The notes under the pieces are model-generated. The model was given only the letters and a program-made list of their open reading frames with translations. It did not search any database and was not told where the DNA came from. A stretch of 52,879 nt of DNA from a bacterium HR25 (GTDB taxonomy: Bacteria > Chloroflexota > Dehalococcoidia > SM23-28-2 > HRbin24): positions 1-52,879 of the forward strand of contig BEIB01000002.1 of assembly GCA_002898615.1 (NCBI GenBank), given 5' to 3'. A program made the translations under genes and the position numbers. Every line of letters begins with the position of its first letter. The first letter of the stretch is position 1. Below, one piece after another: positions 25,485 through 33,969 of this stretch.

Positions 25485-25511
25485 TTGACTGCCCAGGCGC
25501 TCCCCTAATAT
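25485..25511 (+). promoter_or_regulatory. Candidate promoter of the enoyl-CoA hydratase gene
   Basis: TTGACT (25485-25490) and TAATAT (25506-25511) with a short 15-bp spacer, 36 bases before the ATG. Both hexamers are good, but the spacing is suboptimal. Confidence 0.35.
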
Positions 25512-25547
25512 CGTTGGGCCAGCACAGACTGGCACAGGAGGGAAGCC

Positions 25548-26348
25548 ATGCCGGCCGCGGTCCACGTCTCCTATCCCGCCGACGGAGTGGGACTCATCGT
25601 CATGGACAACCCGCCCCGCAACTTCGGCTCCTTCGAGCTGCTGCAGAAGGTGGAGGCCGCCCTGGAGGAGGTGAAGAGGGCCGGCTGCACCGTCGCCGTC
25701 CTCGCCTCTGACATCCCCGGCTACTTCATGGCCCACGCTTACCTGACGGACCTCGTGGGCTCCCTGGGCGGCGGCCCCACCAGCGGCGACCCGAGAGTGT
25801 GGCGACGTCTGACCAACGAGCTGGAGCAGGGGCCTCTCGTCACCATCGCCGCCAACAACGGCCAGGCCTGGGGCGGCGGCTCCGAGCTCTCCTGGGCCTG
25901 CAACCTGCGCATCGCCGCCCGCTCCGCCACGTACGGCCAGCCGGAGGTGCTTCTGGGCATCATCCCCGGCGCCGGCGGCTGCGTCCGCCTCCCGCGCCTG
26001 GTGGGGCTCTCCAAGGCCATGGAGCTGGTCCTCACCGGCGAGCCCATAACGGCGGAACAGGCCCTCCAGTACGGCCTCGTCCACCGCGTGGTGCCCGACG
26101 ACCGCCTGCGGGAGGAGGCCATTGCCTGGGCGGCCCGCATCGCTGCCCTCCCCAGGTGGGCGGTGCAGGCAGCCAAGCGGGCGCTGGTGCAGGGGATGGA
26201 CCTCCCGCTGGAGCACGCCATCCGCCTGGAGGGTTACATCTTCAACTCCACGGTGCGGCCGGCCGTCCTGGAGATAATGCGCCAGGTGCAGGAGCGCTAC
26301 GACGCCGGCGCCGACTCCTACGAAGCGCTGGGGCTCCCCCGTCCCTAG
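25548..26348 (+). CDS. Enoyl-CoA hydratase/isomerase family protein
   Basis: 266 residues, ATG behind GGAGGGAAGCC. Crotonase fold: GLIVMDNPPRNFGSFELL at the start, oxyanion-hole region QAWGGGSELSWACNLRIAA, then YGQPEVLLGIIPGAGGCVRLPRLVG with the acidic residue of the active site, and GEPITAEQALQYGLVHRVVP. It acts on a CoA thioester (hydration, isomerisation or C-C cleavage). In place of the common AxxGGG-x-E pattern it has NNGQAWGGGSEL, still compatible with hydratase activity. Its stop overlaps the convergent sugar dehydrogenase stop by 4 bases. Confidence 0.85.
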   Translation: MPAAVHVSYPADGVGLIVMDNPPRNFGSFELLQKVEAALEEVKRAGCTVAVLASDIPGYFMAHAYLTDLVGSLGGGPTSGDPRVWRRLTNELEQGPLVTIAANNGQAWGGGSELSWACNLRIAARSATYGQPEVLLGIIPGAGGCVRLPRLVGLSKAMELVLTGEPITAEQALQYGLVHRVVPDDRLREEAIAWAARIAALPRWAVQAAKRALVQGMDLPLEHAIRLEGYIFNSTVRPAVLEIMRQVQERYDAGADSYEALGLPRP

Positions 26349-27517
26349 CCGCTCCGGGGCCGTAGGCGGTAGATATTCTCGGCGTCGCTGAAGTAGAGGA
26401 AGCCGTCCGGGCCGGCCTTCACATCGAACCGGCAGGGGTGGCCGGTGTCCAGGGGCTCCACGGCGGCCCGCCTCCCGTCCCGCACCTCCTGGAGCTGGTC
26501 TGCCGGCACCCGCAGGAGGGAGCCGCCGACGTAGGTGCAGAAGAAGAGGTCTCCCCGGAAGGGAAGGCGGTTGCCCCCGTACACCGTCAGGCCCGTCGGC
26601 GCCAGGGAGCGGCCCCCCGACTCCCAGATGGGGTCAACGAAGCGGCCGTCCCCGGCGATGCCCATCGTCACCGGCCAGCCGTAGTTGGCGGAGCGCCGAA
26701 TCACGTTCAGCTCGTCGTGGCCGCTGGGGCCGTTCTCGGTGGCGAAGAGCTCCCCCGTCAGGGGATGGAAGCCGATGCCGAAGACGTTGCGCAACCCGTA
26801 GGCGTACACGGGCGACCCCGGGAAGGGGTTGTCCGCCGGTACGGAGCCGTCCGAGTTGAGGCGCAGCAGCGTGCCGGGGAGGGTGGAGGGGTCCTGGGCC
26901 TCCCCCGGGCGCTCGGCGTCGCCCAGGGAGATATAGAGCTTGCCGTCCGGCCCGAAGGCCAGACGGCCACCGTTGTGGCAGCAGCGGCTGCCCGTGGGCA
27001 GGCCATCGATGATGACGGTGGCGTCGACGCCACGGTTATCCTGGTCCCGCAGGCGAACCACCCGCTGGTGCAGGGGACGCCCCTGGCTGTCCGGGACCGT
27101 GTAGAAGACATAGACGAAGCCGTTGCGAGGGAAGTCCGGATCCAGCGCCAGGCCCAGCAGGCCATGCTCCGTGTAGCCCGGCGGACGCGCCACCTGGAAG
27201 GCGGCGAAGGGCTCCGGCAGCACCTGCCCGCCCTGGACGACGCGCACCCGGCCGGTGGTCAGCTCGTTGTAGAAGATGCGGCCGTCAGGGGCTATGGCCA
27301 GCGCCACCGGGCCCTCGGCCCCCGCCACCACCACCTCCCGCTGCAGAGGCAGGTCTGGCGGCGGCGTGGGCTCCTCCGTAGCCGTAGGCGATGGCGCCTC
27401 CTGCTGACCGGGTGTAGGAGAGGGAGAGAGCGAGGAGCCGGAGGGCCCCTCGGGGCTGCCTCCGCCGCAGGCGGTCAGAACAGCCGCCAGCGCCAGGGCC
27501 GTCAGCAGGAAACGCAT
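26345..27517 (-). CDS. PQQ-dependent sugar dehydrogenase-like lipoprotein
   Basis: 390 residues. A lipoprotein signal peptide (RFLLTALALAAVLTACGGG, lipidated Cys17) and a Pro/Thr/Ser linker are followed by a six-bladed propeller of the glucose/sorbosone (aldose sugar) dehydrogenase family. Signatures: ALAIAPDGRIFYNE, HGLLGLALDPDFPRNGFVYV, CCHNGGRLAFGPDGKLYISLG, RNVFGIGFHPLTGELFATEN and GPSGHDELNVI. It probably oxidises sugars or other alcohols on the outer face of the membrane using PQQ. No PQQ synthesis genes are in the window. The only transcription signal seen is an extended -10 close to the start. Confidence 0.88.
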   Translation of the reverse strand: MRFLLTALALAAVLTACGGGSPEGPSGSSLSPSPTPGQQEAPSPTATEEPTPPPDLPLQREVVVAGAEGPVALAIAPDGRIFYNELTTGRVRVVQGGQVLPEPFAAFQVARPPGYTEHGLLGLALDPDFPRNGFVYVFYTVPDSQGRPLHQRVVRLRDQDNRGVDATVIIDGLPTGSRCCHNGGRLAFGPDGKLYISLGDAERPGEAQDPSTLPGTLLRLNSDGSVPADNPFPGSPVYAYGLRNVFGIGFHPLTGELFATENGPSGHDELNVIRRSANYGWPVTMGIAGDGRFVDPIWESGGRSLAPTGLTVYGGNRLPFRGDLFFCTYVGGSLLRVPADQLQEVRDGRRAAVEPLDTGHPCRFDVKAGPDGFLYFSDAENIYRLRPRSG

Positions 27518-27530
27518 CGCCCTCCCGGTC

Positions 27531-27536
27531 AGTATA
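27531..27536 (-). promoter_or_regulatory. Extended -10 element of the sugar dehydrogenase gene
   Basis: On the minus strand, TGG-TATACT (hexamer 27536-27531) lies 14 bases before the ATG, so the message would be nearly leaderless. GTATAC occurs again about 32 bp upstream, making a repeated palindrome. Confidence 0.35.
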
Positions 27537-27599
27537 CCAGCCCCCGGTCGGCCTCCTCCCTGTGTATACGCTGCGGACGCCCCTGAGGGGGCTGGGCGC

Positions 27600-28598
27600 C
27601 TAGGCGGAGCGCTGTCGCGGCGTCGGCTCCCAGCCTGGCGGCTCCGGCTGGCCCAGGCGGTTACGCAGGACGCCGATGCCGCTCACCTCCAGCTCCACCA
27701 CGTCGCCGGGCTGTAGCTGTCGGCCCAGCTCCAGCCCGCAGCCCCGGCCCACGGTGCCCGAGCCGATGAGCTCCCCGGGCTGGAGCGTCTCTCCCTTGGA
27801 GATGTAGGCCAGTATCTCCTCCGGTCGCCACATCATGGCGGCGCTGGAGCCGCGTGACCACTCCTCGCCGTTGATGCGGGCCACCATGGCCAGGCCGCCC
27901 TCCAGATCCAGCTCGTCGACGGTGGTGATCCAGGGGCCCACGGCGGTGCCGAAGTCTTTTCCCTTGGCCGGGCCCAGGTGCCCCGCCATCTCCCGGTTCT
28001 GGATGTCGCGGGCGCTGAAGTCGTTGAAGATGGTGACGCCGAAGAGGCAGGCGCGGGCCTCCTCGGGCGTCAGGTTGCGGCCCGACCTCCCCACCACGAA
28101 GCCCAACTCCAGCTCGTAGTCCATGTTGCGGGTGTAGTGGGGCCAGGGCACCTCCTCCTCATGGGCGATGAGGCTGGTGGGGTTCCCCTTGTAATAGATG
28201 GGTATCTCGTAGAAGATGTCAGGCACCCGCAGGTTCAGGCGGCCGAAGGAGTTGACCAGGTGCTCCTCAAAGGCCAGGCAGTCCCGCATCACCGGCGGGT
28301 CCACGGCCGGGAGCCAGCGCAGGCCGTCCAGGGGCAGGACAGCGTCGCCATAGTGGCCGTCCAGGATGCGGGCCACTCCTTCCAGAAAGGCCTCCCCGCC
28401 GGCGATGGCGGCGGCCATGCTCCCGGGGAAGAGAGCCGCCGCCAGCCGGCGGGCGGCGGCGGGAGAGGCCCCCCGCCGCTCCAGTCGCAGGCGCTCGGCA
28501 GCGGCCAGGTCTATGGCCTGGCCGGCCTCCGGCAGGACCGCCACCAGGCGAGCCTCTTCCCCGTCCGGGCCCTCTCGTCTCATGCGTCCCAGCTTCAT
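27600..28598 (-). CDS. Fumarylacetoacetate hydrolase (FAH) family protein
   Basis: 332 residues from ATG 28598, chosen because AAAGGAGGG sits at the right distance. The C-terminal FAH domain carries the metal site: ELELGFVVGRSGRNL (ExE), then FNDFSARDIQNREM with the Asp ligand, and GKDFGTAVGPWITTVDEL. EEHLVNSF is the conserved active-site His region. Family members hydrolyse C-C bonds of beta-diketo acids or decarboxylate/hydrate keto acids in aromatic catabolism. It is the third gene of a minus operon behind a two-subunit CoA-transferase (39-base gap), which suggests late steps of ring or side-chain breakdown. Confidence 0.85.
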   Translation of the reverse strand: MKLGRMRREGPDGEEARLVAVLPEAGQAIDLAAAERLRLERRGASPAAARRLAAALFPGSMAAAIAGGEAFLEGVARILDGHYGDAVLPLDGLRWLPAVDPPVMRDCLAFEEHLVNSFGRLNLRVPDIFYEIPIYYKGNPTSLIAHEEEVPWPHYTRNMDYELELGFVVGRSGRNLTPEEARACLFGVTIFNDFSARDIQNREMAGHLGPAKGKDFGTAVGPWITTVDELDLEGGLAMVARINGEEWSRGSSAAMMWRPEEILAYISKGETLQPGELIGSGTVGRGCGLELGRQLQPGDVVELEVSGIGVLRNRLGQPEPPGWEPTPRQRSA

Positions 28599-28637
28599 GG
28601 CCAGACCCTCCTTTCCGGCCCGCGGCATCCCGCAGCG

Positions 28638-29456
28638 CTAGTAGCGTCCTGGCGTCAGGTAGAACTGGAAGGGGTCCAGCCGGCGGAGGAGGGAGAGTTC
28701 CTCCGCCGTGGGCGGCTCCACCTCCCGCAGGTCCGGCGCCACCCGCAGCTCCCAGGGGACGAGGGCGGCCACCGCCTCCGGGTCCAGGCCGGGAAAGACG
28801 GCCTCCAGGACGGCCTCGCAACTGCCGGTCTCGCCCCCGTCCGGCGTATCGAACCGGTAGACCCCCATGGTGGAGACGATACGGTTGGGCCCCTGGGGCG
28901 CCAGGCCATGCTGCCGCCGGGCGCCAGGGCCGTCTATGTAGCCAGGGCTGGTGACAAAGTCCACCCGCCGCTTCCAGCGTCTCGGCTCCTGGGGCATCAG
29001 GATGAGCAGCCGTGGCGCCAGGCAGGCTATCTCCGTGTTGCCGCCGGTGCCCCCCAGGCGCCGCTCCGGACGGGCGTAATCGCCGATGCAGATGGTGTTC
29101 AGGTTGCCGTAGCGGTCCACCTGTGCCCCCGTGAGCACTCCCAGGTCAGCCCGGCCCCCCATGAGCAGTGTGCCCAGGACATCCACCATGTCCGTGGCCA
29201 TGGCCGCCCCGTGGTTCAGGATCAGGTCGTGGATGCCCAGGGGGGCGCGGGCCACCGTGGCCGGGTCCGGGCGCCAGTCTATGGCCCCCACCTCCGTGCA
29301 GATGACCAGGTCGGGGTGGTGGAGGCACTTGGCCAGGGTGCCGGCCAGCACCGGAGTGCCCAGGCCCAGGACGGCCACGCCCCGGTCCGGCATCAGGCGG
29401 GCCGCCTCAATGCACATCAGCTCCGCCAGGGTGTAGCCATCGCCCCCGCCCGTCAT
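28638..29456 (-). CDS. CoA-transferase family I, beta subunit (IpdB-like)
   Basis: 272 residues. ATG 29456 overlaps the alpha-subunit stop by 4 bases (ATGA), so the pair is translationally coupled. Features: LAELMCIEAARLMPDRGVAV, GLGTPVLAGTLAK, the conserved LVICTEVGAID with its Glu, then GAQVDRYGNLNTICIGDY and GGTGGNTEIACLAPRLLILM. These match beta subunits related to glutaconate CoA-transferase and to IpdB of steroid-ring degradation. It lacks the SENG motif of classical acetoacetate CoA-transferases, as IpdB-type proteins do, so hydrolytic ring opening of a CoA ester is possible instead of CoA transfer. Confidence 0.83.
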   Translation of the reverse strand: MTGGGDGYTLAELMCIEAARLMPDRGVAVLGLGTPVLAGTLAKCLHHPDLVICTEVGAIDWRPDPATVARAPLGIHDLILNHGAAMATDMVDVLGTLLMGGRADLGVLTGAQVDRYGNLNTICIGDYARPERRLGGTGGNTEIACLAPRLLILMPQEPRRWKRRVDFVTSPGYIDGPGARRQHGLAPQGPNRIVSTMGVYRFDTPDGGETGSCEAVLEAVFPGLDPEAVAALVPWELRVAPDLREVEPPTAEELSLLRRLDPFQFYLTPGRY

Positions 29457-30436
29457 GGCACCTTCCCCTCCATACGCAGGTTGGTGTTGCGGGAGTAGCC
29501 GTAGTCCACCTCCCGCAGGGGCCGCACGTGCTGGTCCACATGGATGGCCTGGAAGGCCTCCTCCCCTATGGTGGCCTTCACCCTCTCGATGTAGGCCTGG
29601 CGGTCCCGCACGTCCGTCCATTCCTCGCGAAAGCGGGCGAAGCCCTCCCGGGAGCTGAAGGCCGGGTTGATGACGCGGCCCAGGAAGCGGAAGTCGAAGT
29701 CGTAGTAGCCGGCCAGGCCGCCCGGGTGGGCCCCGTAGGGACAGTGGACGACGGCGCTGACGCGGAAGCCGGGCAGGACGGTGCGGCTGGGGTCGGAGCG
29801 GATTACCTCGCTGGGGACGATCTCCTCCACGGTGACGATGACCTTACGCCCCGCCCACAGCCCCCAGCGGGCGTCCCCCAGGTGCCCCCACATCTGGACG
29901 TTACCCTCGGCGTCCGCCCGCTGGGCGTGCATTATGACCACGTCCGGCCGGATGGCCGGCAGCAGCACCACCCGCTGGCCGTCAAAGGGAGAGTCCATCA
30001 CCTGCCACTTGCGGTAGCCAGGGATGCGGCCGGGATGTCCCTCCGTCCGCTCCGTAATGTAGTCCGTCCCCAGGAAGCTGCGGGTGGGGACGAAGGGGAT
30101 GCCCAGCGCGCCCGCCATCAGCATGAGGGCGATGGCCTGGTTGCTGTAGTCCTCGTACTGGAGTTCTCCACTCAGCATCATCTCGGTGACGGGGCCGGGG
30201 CGCAATGCCCCCTGTATATAGCCGCTGCGGATGCGACGGCAGCAGCCAGCCAGGGCCAGCTCCGTGGCCGGCCAGACCACGGAGGCGCCCACTACCTCCA
30301 GGTCTCGCTTCCCCTGTCGCACTATCTCGTGCGTCAGGGCGAAGGGGACGCAGAGGTAGCCGGCGTAGACGGTATCGCCGTCTTCCACGAAGCGGCCCAC
30401 GGCCTCCTCCAGCGTCATCAGCTTGGGCTCCGGCAT
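29453..30436 (-). CDS. CoA-transferase family I, alpha subunit (IpdA-like)
   Basis: 327 residues. Starts MPEPKLMTLEEAVGRFVEDG, then GDTVYAGYLCVPFALTHEIV, a nucleotide-like fold typical of the alpha subunit. TDYITERTEGHPGRIPGYRK and RPDVVIMHAQRADAEGNVQM (the DAxGN signature) identify family I. The C-terminus has YDFDFRFLGRVINPAFSSRE. First gene of the operon alpha, beta, FAH. IpdAB in mycobacteria opens the last steroid ring as a CoA ester; the relation here is suggestive, not proven. Upstream it is divergent from the SCP2-like gene. Confidence 0.83.
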   Translation of the reverse strand: MPEPKLMTLEEAVGRFVEDGDTVYAGYLCVPFALTHEIVRQGKRDLEVVGASVVWPATELALAGCCRRIRSGYIQGALRPGPVTEMMLSGELQYEDYSNQAIALMLMAGALGIPFVPTRSFLGTDYITERTEGHPGRIPGYRKWQVMDSPFDGQRVVLLPAIRPDVVIMHAQRADAEGNVQMWGHLGDARWGLWAGRKVIVTVEEIVPSEVIRSDPSRTVLPGFRVSAVVHCPYGAHPGGLAGYYDFDFRFLGRVINPAFSSREGFARFREEWTDVRDRQAYIERVKATIGEEAFQAIHVDQHVRPLREVDYGYSRNTNLRMEGKVP

Positions 30437-30690
30437 AGGCCCTCCTCGCGTTGCCTCTAGTATGCTCCCATTATATTAGCCCCTCGCCGCCGCCCCGTCC
30501 CCGTCAGCCACGGTCAGGGGCACCCCGCTTGACAGGCGCCATCGGATTATGACAAGCTGCCAGAGTCAGGTGGCCCGCCAGGCCCCCTGTGTCTACCGCT
30601 CCCGGGTTGGGAGGGGAGGTGGTGGCAGAGGGTTGCGTTCTTGAGCCCCCGCAGTTCCCGGCATCTCATGTCGTCGAGGAGGTCGTCCCC

Positions 30691-31080
30691 ATGGCGCGCT
30701 TCGATTCTCGCTGGATGAACGCCTGGCAGGACATCGTCAACAGGGACCCGGTGATGCCCGTCATCGGCAAGTACTTCACCGCCGATTTCCTGCTGGGCTT
30801 CGGCGACAAGGAATACGCCGTGTCGGTGCGAGAGGGGAGGATAGACCGCGTAACGGACGATATCACCATCGAGGTGCCCTGGGCCTTCGCCCTGCGAGCG
30901 CCGGCGGAGTCCTGGGAAAGGTTCGTCCAGCGGGTGCCGCCCCCCATGTACAACGACATCTGGGCCATGGCCCACCCGCTGCATGGACGCCTCAAGATGG
31001 ACGGCGATGTCAAGGTGATCTGGCAAAACCTGCGGGCCCTCACCTGGATGCTGGACCGCATGCGAGAAGTCCCGGCCTGA
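30691..31080 (+). CDS. SCP2-like sterol-carrier domain protein
   Basis: 129 residues, ATG 30691 after GAGGAGG. An N-terminal helix (RFDSRWMNAWQDIVNRD) is followed by a strand-rich segment YFTADFLLGFGDKEYAVSVREG and then MAHPLHGRLKMDGDVKVIWQ, the SCP2-like ending where a small beta sheet meets a lipid pocket. The match is by pattern, not by strong motif. Such proteins bind hydrophobic ligands. It is probably cotranscribed with the hydrolase 23 bases downstream, perhaps handing over a lipid-like substrate. A TTGACA at 30530-30535 lies about 160 bases upstream, without a convincing -10. Confidence 0.5.
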   Translation: MARFDSRWMNAWQDIVNRDPVMPVIGKYFTADFLLGFGDKEYAVSVREGRIDRVTDDITIEVPWAFALRAPAESWERFVQRVPPPMYNDIWAMAHPLHGRLKMDGDVKVIWQNLRALTWMLDRMREVPA

Positions 31081-31103
31081 AAGACGTGACGGGGAGGGAT
31101 ACC

Positions 31104-31967
31104 ATGGCCGCACGACGCGAGCCCATCACCGGTGGCTACGTCTACGTCCCCTACGACAACTACGAGTACCGTATCTTCTACGAAGAGGCCGGCCGGGGCA
31201 TCCCCCTGGTCTGCCTCCACACCGCCGGCACCGACTCCCGCGAGTGGCGCCATCAGCTCTGCGACCCCGACATCAACCGCAACTTCCGCGTCATCGCCTT
31301 CGACCTGCCGCGGCACGGCAAGTCCATCCCGCCGGTGGGCTTCCACAAGGAGGAGTACCGCCTGACGGCCAAGTTCTACTCGGAGTTCGTCATGGCCTTC
31401 TGCGACGCCCTGGAGCTGGAGCGGCCGGTCATCATGGGCAGCTCCATGGGCGGCAACATCTGCCTGCACCTGGCCATGAACTTCGAGGAGCGGCTGCGGG
31501 CGCTCATCGCTATTGAGGCCTGTGACTACTCCCCGGGCTGGTTTATCTCCTGGCTATGGCATCCCCACGTCCACGGCGGTGAGGCCTGCGCCACCTCCGT
31601 CTTCGGCCTCATGGCGCCCCAGAGCCCGGAGGAGTACCGCTGGGAGACCTGGTGGTACTACAGCCAGGGCGGGCCAGGTATCTTCAAGGGTGACCTCTAT
31701 TTCTACAGCGTCGACCACGACTTCCGCCATCTGTGCGAGAGGATAAGCGGCAAGGTGCCCATCTACTTCATGACGGGGGTCTATGACTTCGCCTGCACGC
31801 CGGAGATGACCCTGAAGACCGCCGAGAAGGTCAAGGGCGCCAAGGCCATCATCATGGAAGAGATAGGCCACTTCCCCATGTGCGAGAACCCGGTCACCTT
31901 CAAGAAGTACCTGATGCCTGTCCTGGAGGAGATCCTGACGCGGGAGGGGAGGAAGGCGGCGTCCTAG
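31104..31967 (+). CDS. Alpha/beta hydrolase
   Basis: 287 residues from ATG 31104, placed five bases after GGGGAGGG. Features: oxyanion strand VCLHTAGTDSREWRHQL, FDLPRHGKSIPP, nucleophile elbow MGSSMGGNICLHLA, acid GVYDFACTPEMT and catalytic His in EEIGHFPMCENP. This fits the MhpC/haloperoxidase-like branch. The large lid region rich in Trp/Tyr/His (SWLWHPHVHGG, ETWWYYSQGG) suggests an aromatic or hydrophobic substrate. Paired with the SCP2-like gene upstream. Confidence 0.83.
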   Translation: MAARREPITGGYVYVPYDNYEYRIFYEEAGRGIPLVCLHTAGTDSREWRHQLCDPDINRNFRVIAFDLPRHGKSIPPVGFHKEEYRLTAKFYSEFVMAFCDALELERPVIMGSSMGGNICLHLAMNFEERLRALIAIEACDYSPGWFISWLWHPHVHGGEACATSVFGLMAPQSPEEYRWETWWYYSQGGPGIFKGDLYFYSVDHDFRHLCERISGKVPIYFMTGVYDFACTPEMTLKTAEKVKGAKAIIMEEIGHFPMCENPVTFKKYLMPVLEEILTREGRKAAS

Positions 31968-31996
31968 GGGCGCGAGCGGCTCGCAGGACGGACGTC

Positions 31997-32587
31997 TCAG
32001 AGCGCCCGGCGCATCACGTGACGGCGCGTCCCCGCCCGCCCCACCTCCTGGAAGCCCGCCGCCCGGAACATAGGGACGAAGCCCATGAAGCGGTAGCTGG
32101 GCGAGTCCGGGTCCACTGGGTAGGCCTCCAGCACGGTGGCGCCTCGGGCGCGGGCGTGCGCCGCTGCCGCCTCGACGAGGCGGCGGGCCATGCCCCGGCC
32201 CCGGAGACGTCGCACCACGAAGAAGCAGACGATGGACCAGACCCCTTCGTCCGGGCTGTCGTCCCCCACCAGGCGACGGTAGGTGGAACGGGGCGCCACG
32301 GAGCACCAGGCCACCGGCTCCCCGTCCAGGTAGCCCAGAAGGCCCACGGGAACGCCGGCCGCCACCCGCCGGGCCATGGCAGCCTTGCGGCCGCGCCCGT
32401 CCGTCCGCTTCGCCTCTTCGGGAGTCGCTCGCCAGGCCATGCACCAGCAGCTCTTGGGGCCGCCCCGGGACTCGAACAGCCGCTCGAAGTCGGCCCAGCG
32501 TTCGGCGTCCACCTCGTGGAAGACCACCCGCTCCACGGCGGCGGCCAGGGATACGTCGTCGCCCTGACCGCTCTCCCTCCTGGGCAT
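31997..32587 (-). CDS. GNAT-family N-acetyltransferase
   Basis: 196 residues from ATG 32587, with GAGGAGGAG five bases upstream. The GNAT acetyl-CoA-binding loop is RRLRGRGMARRLVEAA, preceded by the strand GVWSIVCFFVV. The C-terminal YRFMGFVPMFRAAGFQEVGR strand-turn is typical. The N-terminal GGPKSCWCMAWR and EEAKRTDGRGRKAAM stretch resembles a subgroup acting on small amines or toxins. The acceptor is unknown. It converges on the hydrolase gene. Confidence 0.8.
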   Translation of the reverse strand: MPRRESGQGDDVSLAAAVERVVFHEVDAERWADFERLFESRGGPKSCWCMAWRATPEEAKRTDGRGRKAAMARRVAAGVPVGLLGYLDGEPVAWCSVAPRSTYRRLVGDDSPDEGVWSIVCFFVVRRLRGRGMARRLVEAAAAHARARGATVLEAYPVDPDSPSYRFMGFVPMFRAAGFQEVGRAGTRRHVMRRAL

Positions 32588-32695
32588 GCTCGCTCCTCCT
32601 CTCGGCCGGCCGCCCACGGCCACGGGCGGCCTTTGGGCCGCAGTATAGCACAGAGAGAGCGCTCCCCAGGACCGGATGCGGCGCCCTGCCGGCCC

Positions 32696-33961
32696 TCAGG
32701 CCGCTGGCGTGGCCGCGGCCCGCTGACGCATGCGGGCCAGGGGCAGACTGAGAAGGGCGCTCAGGGTACAGGCCAGGGCTAGGGCGTAGAACCCGGCATC
32801 GAAGGAGCCCGTGGAGTCCTTGATGGCCCCCAGGGCGTAGGCGAAGCTGAAGCTGCCCAGGTTGGCGAAGAAGTTGCCGTAACCGCTGGCCACGCCGGCC
32901 ATCCGCGGCCCCAGCATCTCCAGGGGCAGGGAGAACAGTGGCCCGAAATACATCTGCATGAAAAAGCCGGTCAGAGCTATGAGGAGGACGAGGGCCGGCA
33001 GCCAATGCACGGAGGCCAGGCCAGCGTTGGCCACCGCCAGCGCCACGAGCGAGGCACCGATGATGCGCGTTGGGCTACGCAGCCGGTCCGACAGATACCC
33101 TCCCAGGAAGGGGGAGACGGCCGTCAGGCTGAAGGAAAGGGCCACCACCAGGCTGGCCGCTCGCAGTGAGAGGTCGTGCTCGTCCAGGAGGAAGGTGGGC
33201 AACCAGGTGGTCAGCCCCACCACCACCGACATGCGCACGTACTGGATGACGGCGATGACCCACATGATGGGGCTGGCGAAGAGGGTCAGGGCACGGGCGG
33301 GCTCACCTCTCTGGCGACCGCCCGGGTGCCCCTCTTCCCTGACGTAGCGGGCGAAGAGGGCCACGAACGCCAGGCCCATCAGGGCGAAGAGGGTGAAGAC
33401 ACGCCGCCAGCCCAGGGCATCCTCCAGGGCGGGGCCCACCAGGTTCAGGAGGACTATGGGCAGCGAGAAGCCCGCCGCCACGTACAGCCCCATGGCCGTG
33501 GCCCGACGCTCCGGCGGAAAGCGGCCGGTCATCAGGACCAGGCCGGGCGCGAAGAGGAGCGACCAGGCCACGCCCAGGGCCGCCTGGTTGGCCAGCGCCT
33601 GCCAGTAGCCCTGCACCAGCCCGAAGGTGAAGCTGAGGAGGCACACGCCTAGCGCCCCCGTCAGGAAGAGGCGCCGCGGGCCCAGACGGTCGGCCAGGTA
33701 GCCGGCCGGCATCTGGAGAAAGGCGTAGACCAGGGAGGCGGTGGCCGCCAGGGAGCCGCCCTGGCCGTAGGAGAGGCCCAACTCCTCCCGCACCCGCGGC
33801 AGGAAGAGGGCCAGCCCGCCGATGGTGAGCACCTGCAGGCTCAGGCAGAGGACGATGAGGGCCACCGTGAGCGTCCTGCCGCCGGCCAGGGTCACCGGCC
33901 GTCCCCTGAGGGTCCTCACGTCCTCCGCTCCCTGCGCGGGCCCGCCCGGTCCGTCGGCCAT
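32696..33961 (-). CDS. MFS transporter
   Basis: 421 residues from ATG 33961, eight bases after the stop of the upstream luciferase-like gene. About 12 membrane helices in two sets of six. Loop 2-3 carries GYLADRLGPRRLFLTGAL, the MFS G-x-L-a-D-r-x-G-r signature, repeated in the second half as GGYLSDRLRSPTRIIG. It is a solute/H+ exporter or importer; NarK/anion-type versus drug-type cannot be told. Coupling to the monooxygenase gene suggests it moves that enzyme's substrate. Confidence 0.87.
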   Translation of the reverse strand: MADGPGGPAQGAEDVRTLRGRPVTLAGGRTLTVALIVLCLSLQVLTIGGLALFLPRVREELGLSYGQGGSLAATASLVYAFLQMPAGYLADRLGPRRLFLTGALGVCLLSFTFGLVQGYWQALANQAALGVAWSLLFAPGLVLMTGRFPPERRATAMGLYVAAGFSLPIVLLNLVGPALEDALGWRRVFTLFALMGLAFVALFARYVREEGHPGGRQRGEPARALTLFASPIMWVIAVIQYVRMSVVVGLTTWLPTFLLDEHDLSLRAASLVVALSFSLTAVSPFLGGYLSDRLRSPTRIIGASLVALAVANAGLASVHWLPALVLLIALTGFFMQMYFGPLFSLPLEMLGPRMAGVASGYGNFFANLGSFSFAYALGAIKDSTGSFDAGFYALALACTLSALLSLPLARMRQRAAATPAA

Positions 33962-33969
33962 GGTGCAGC

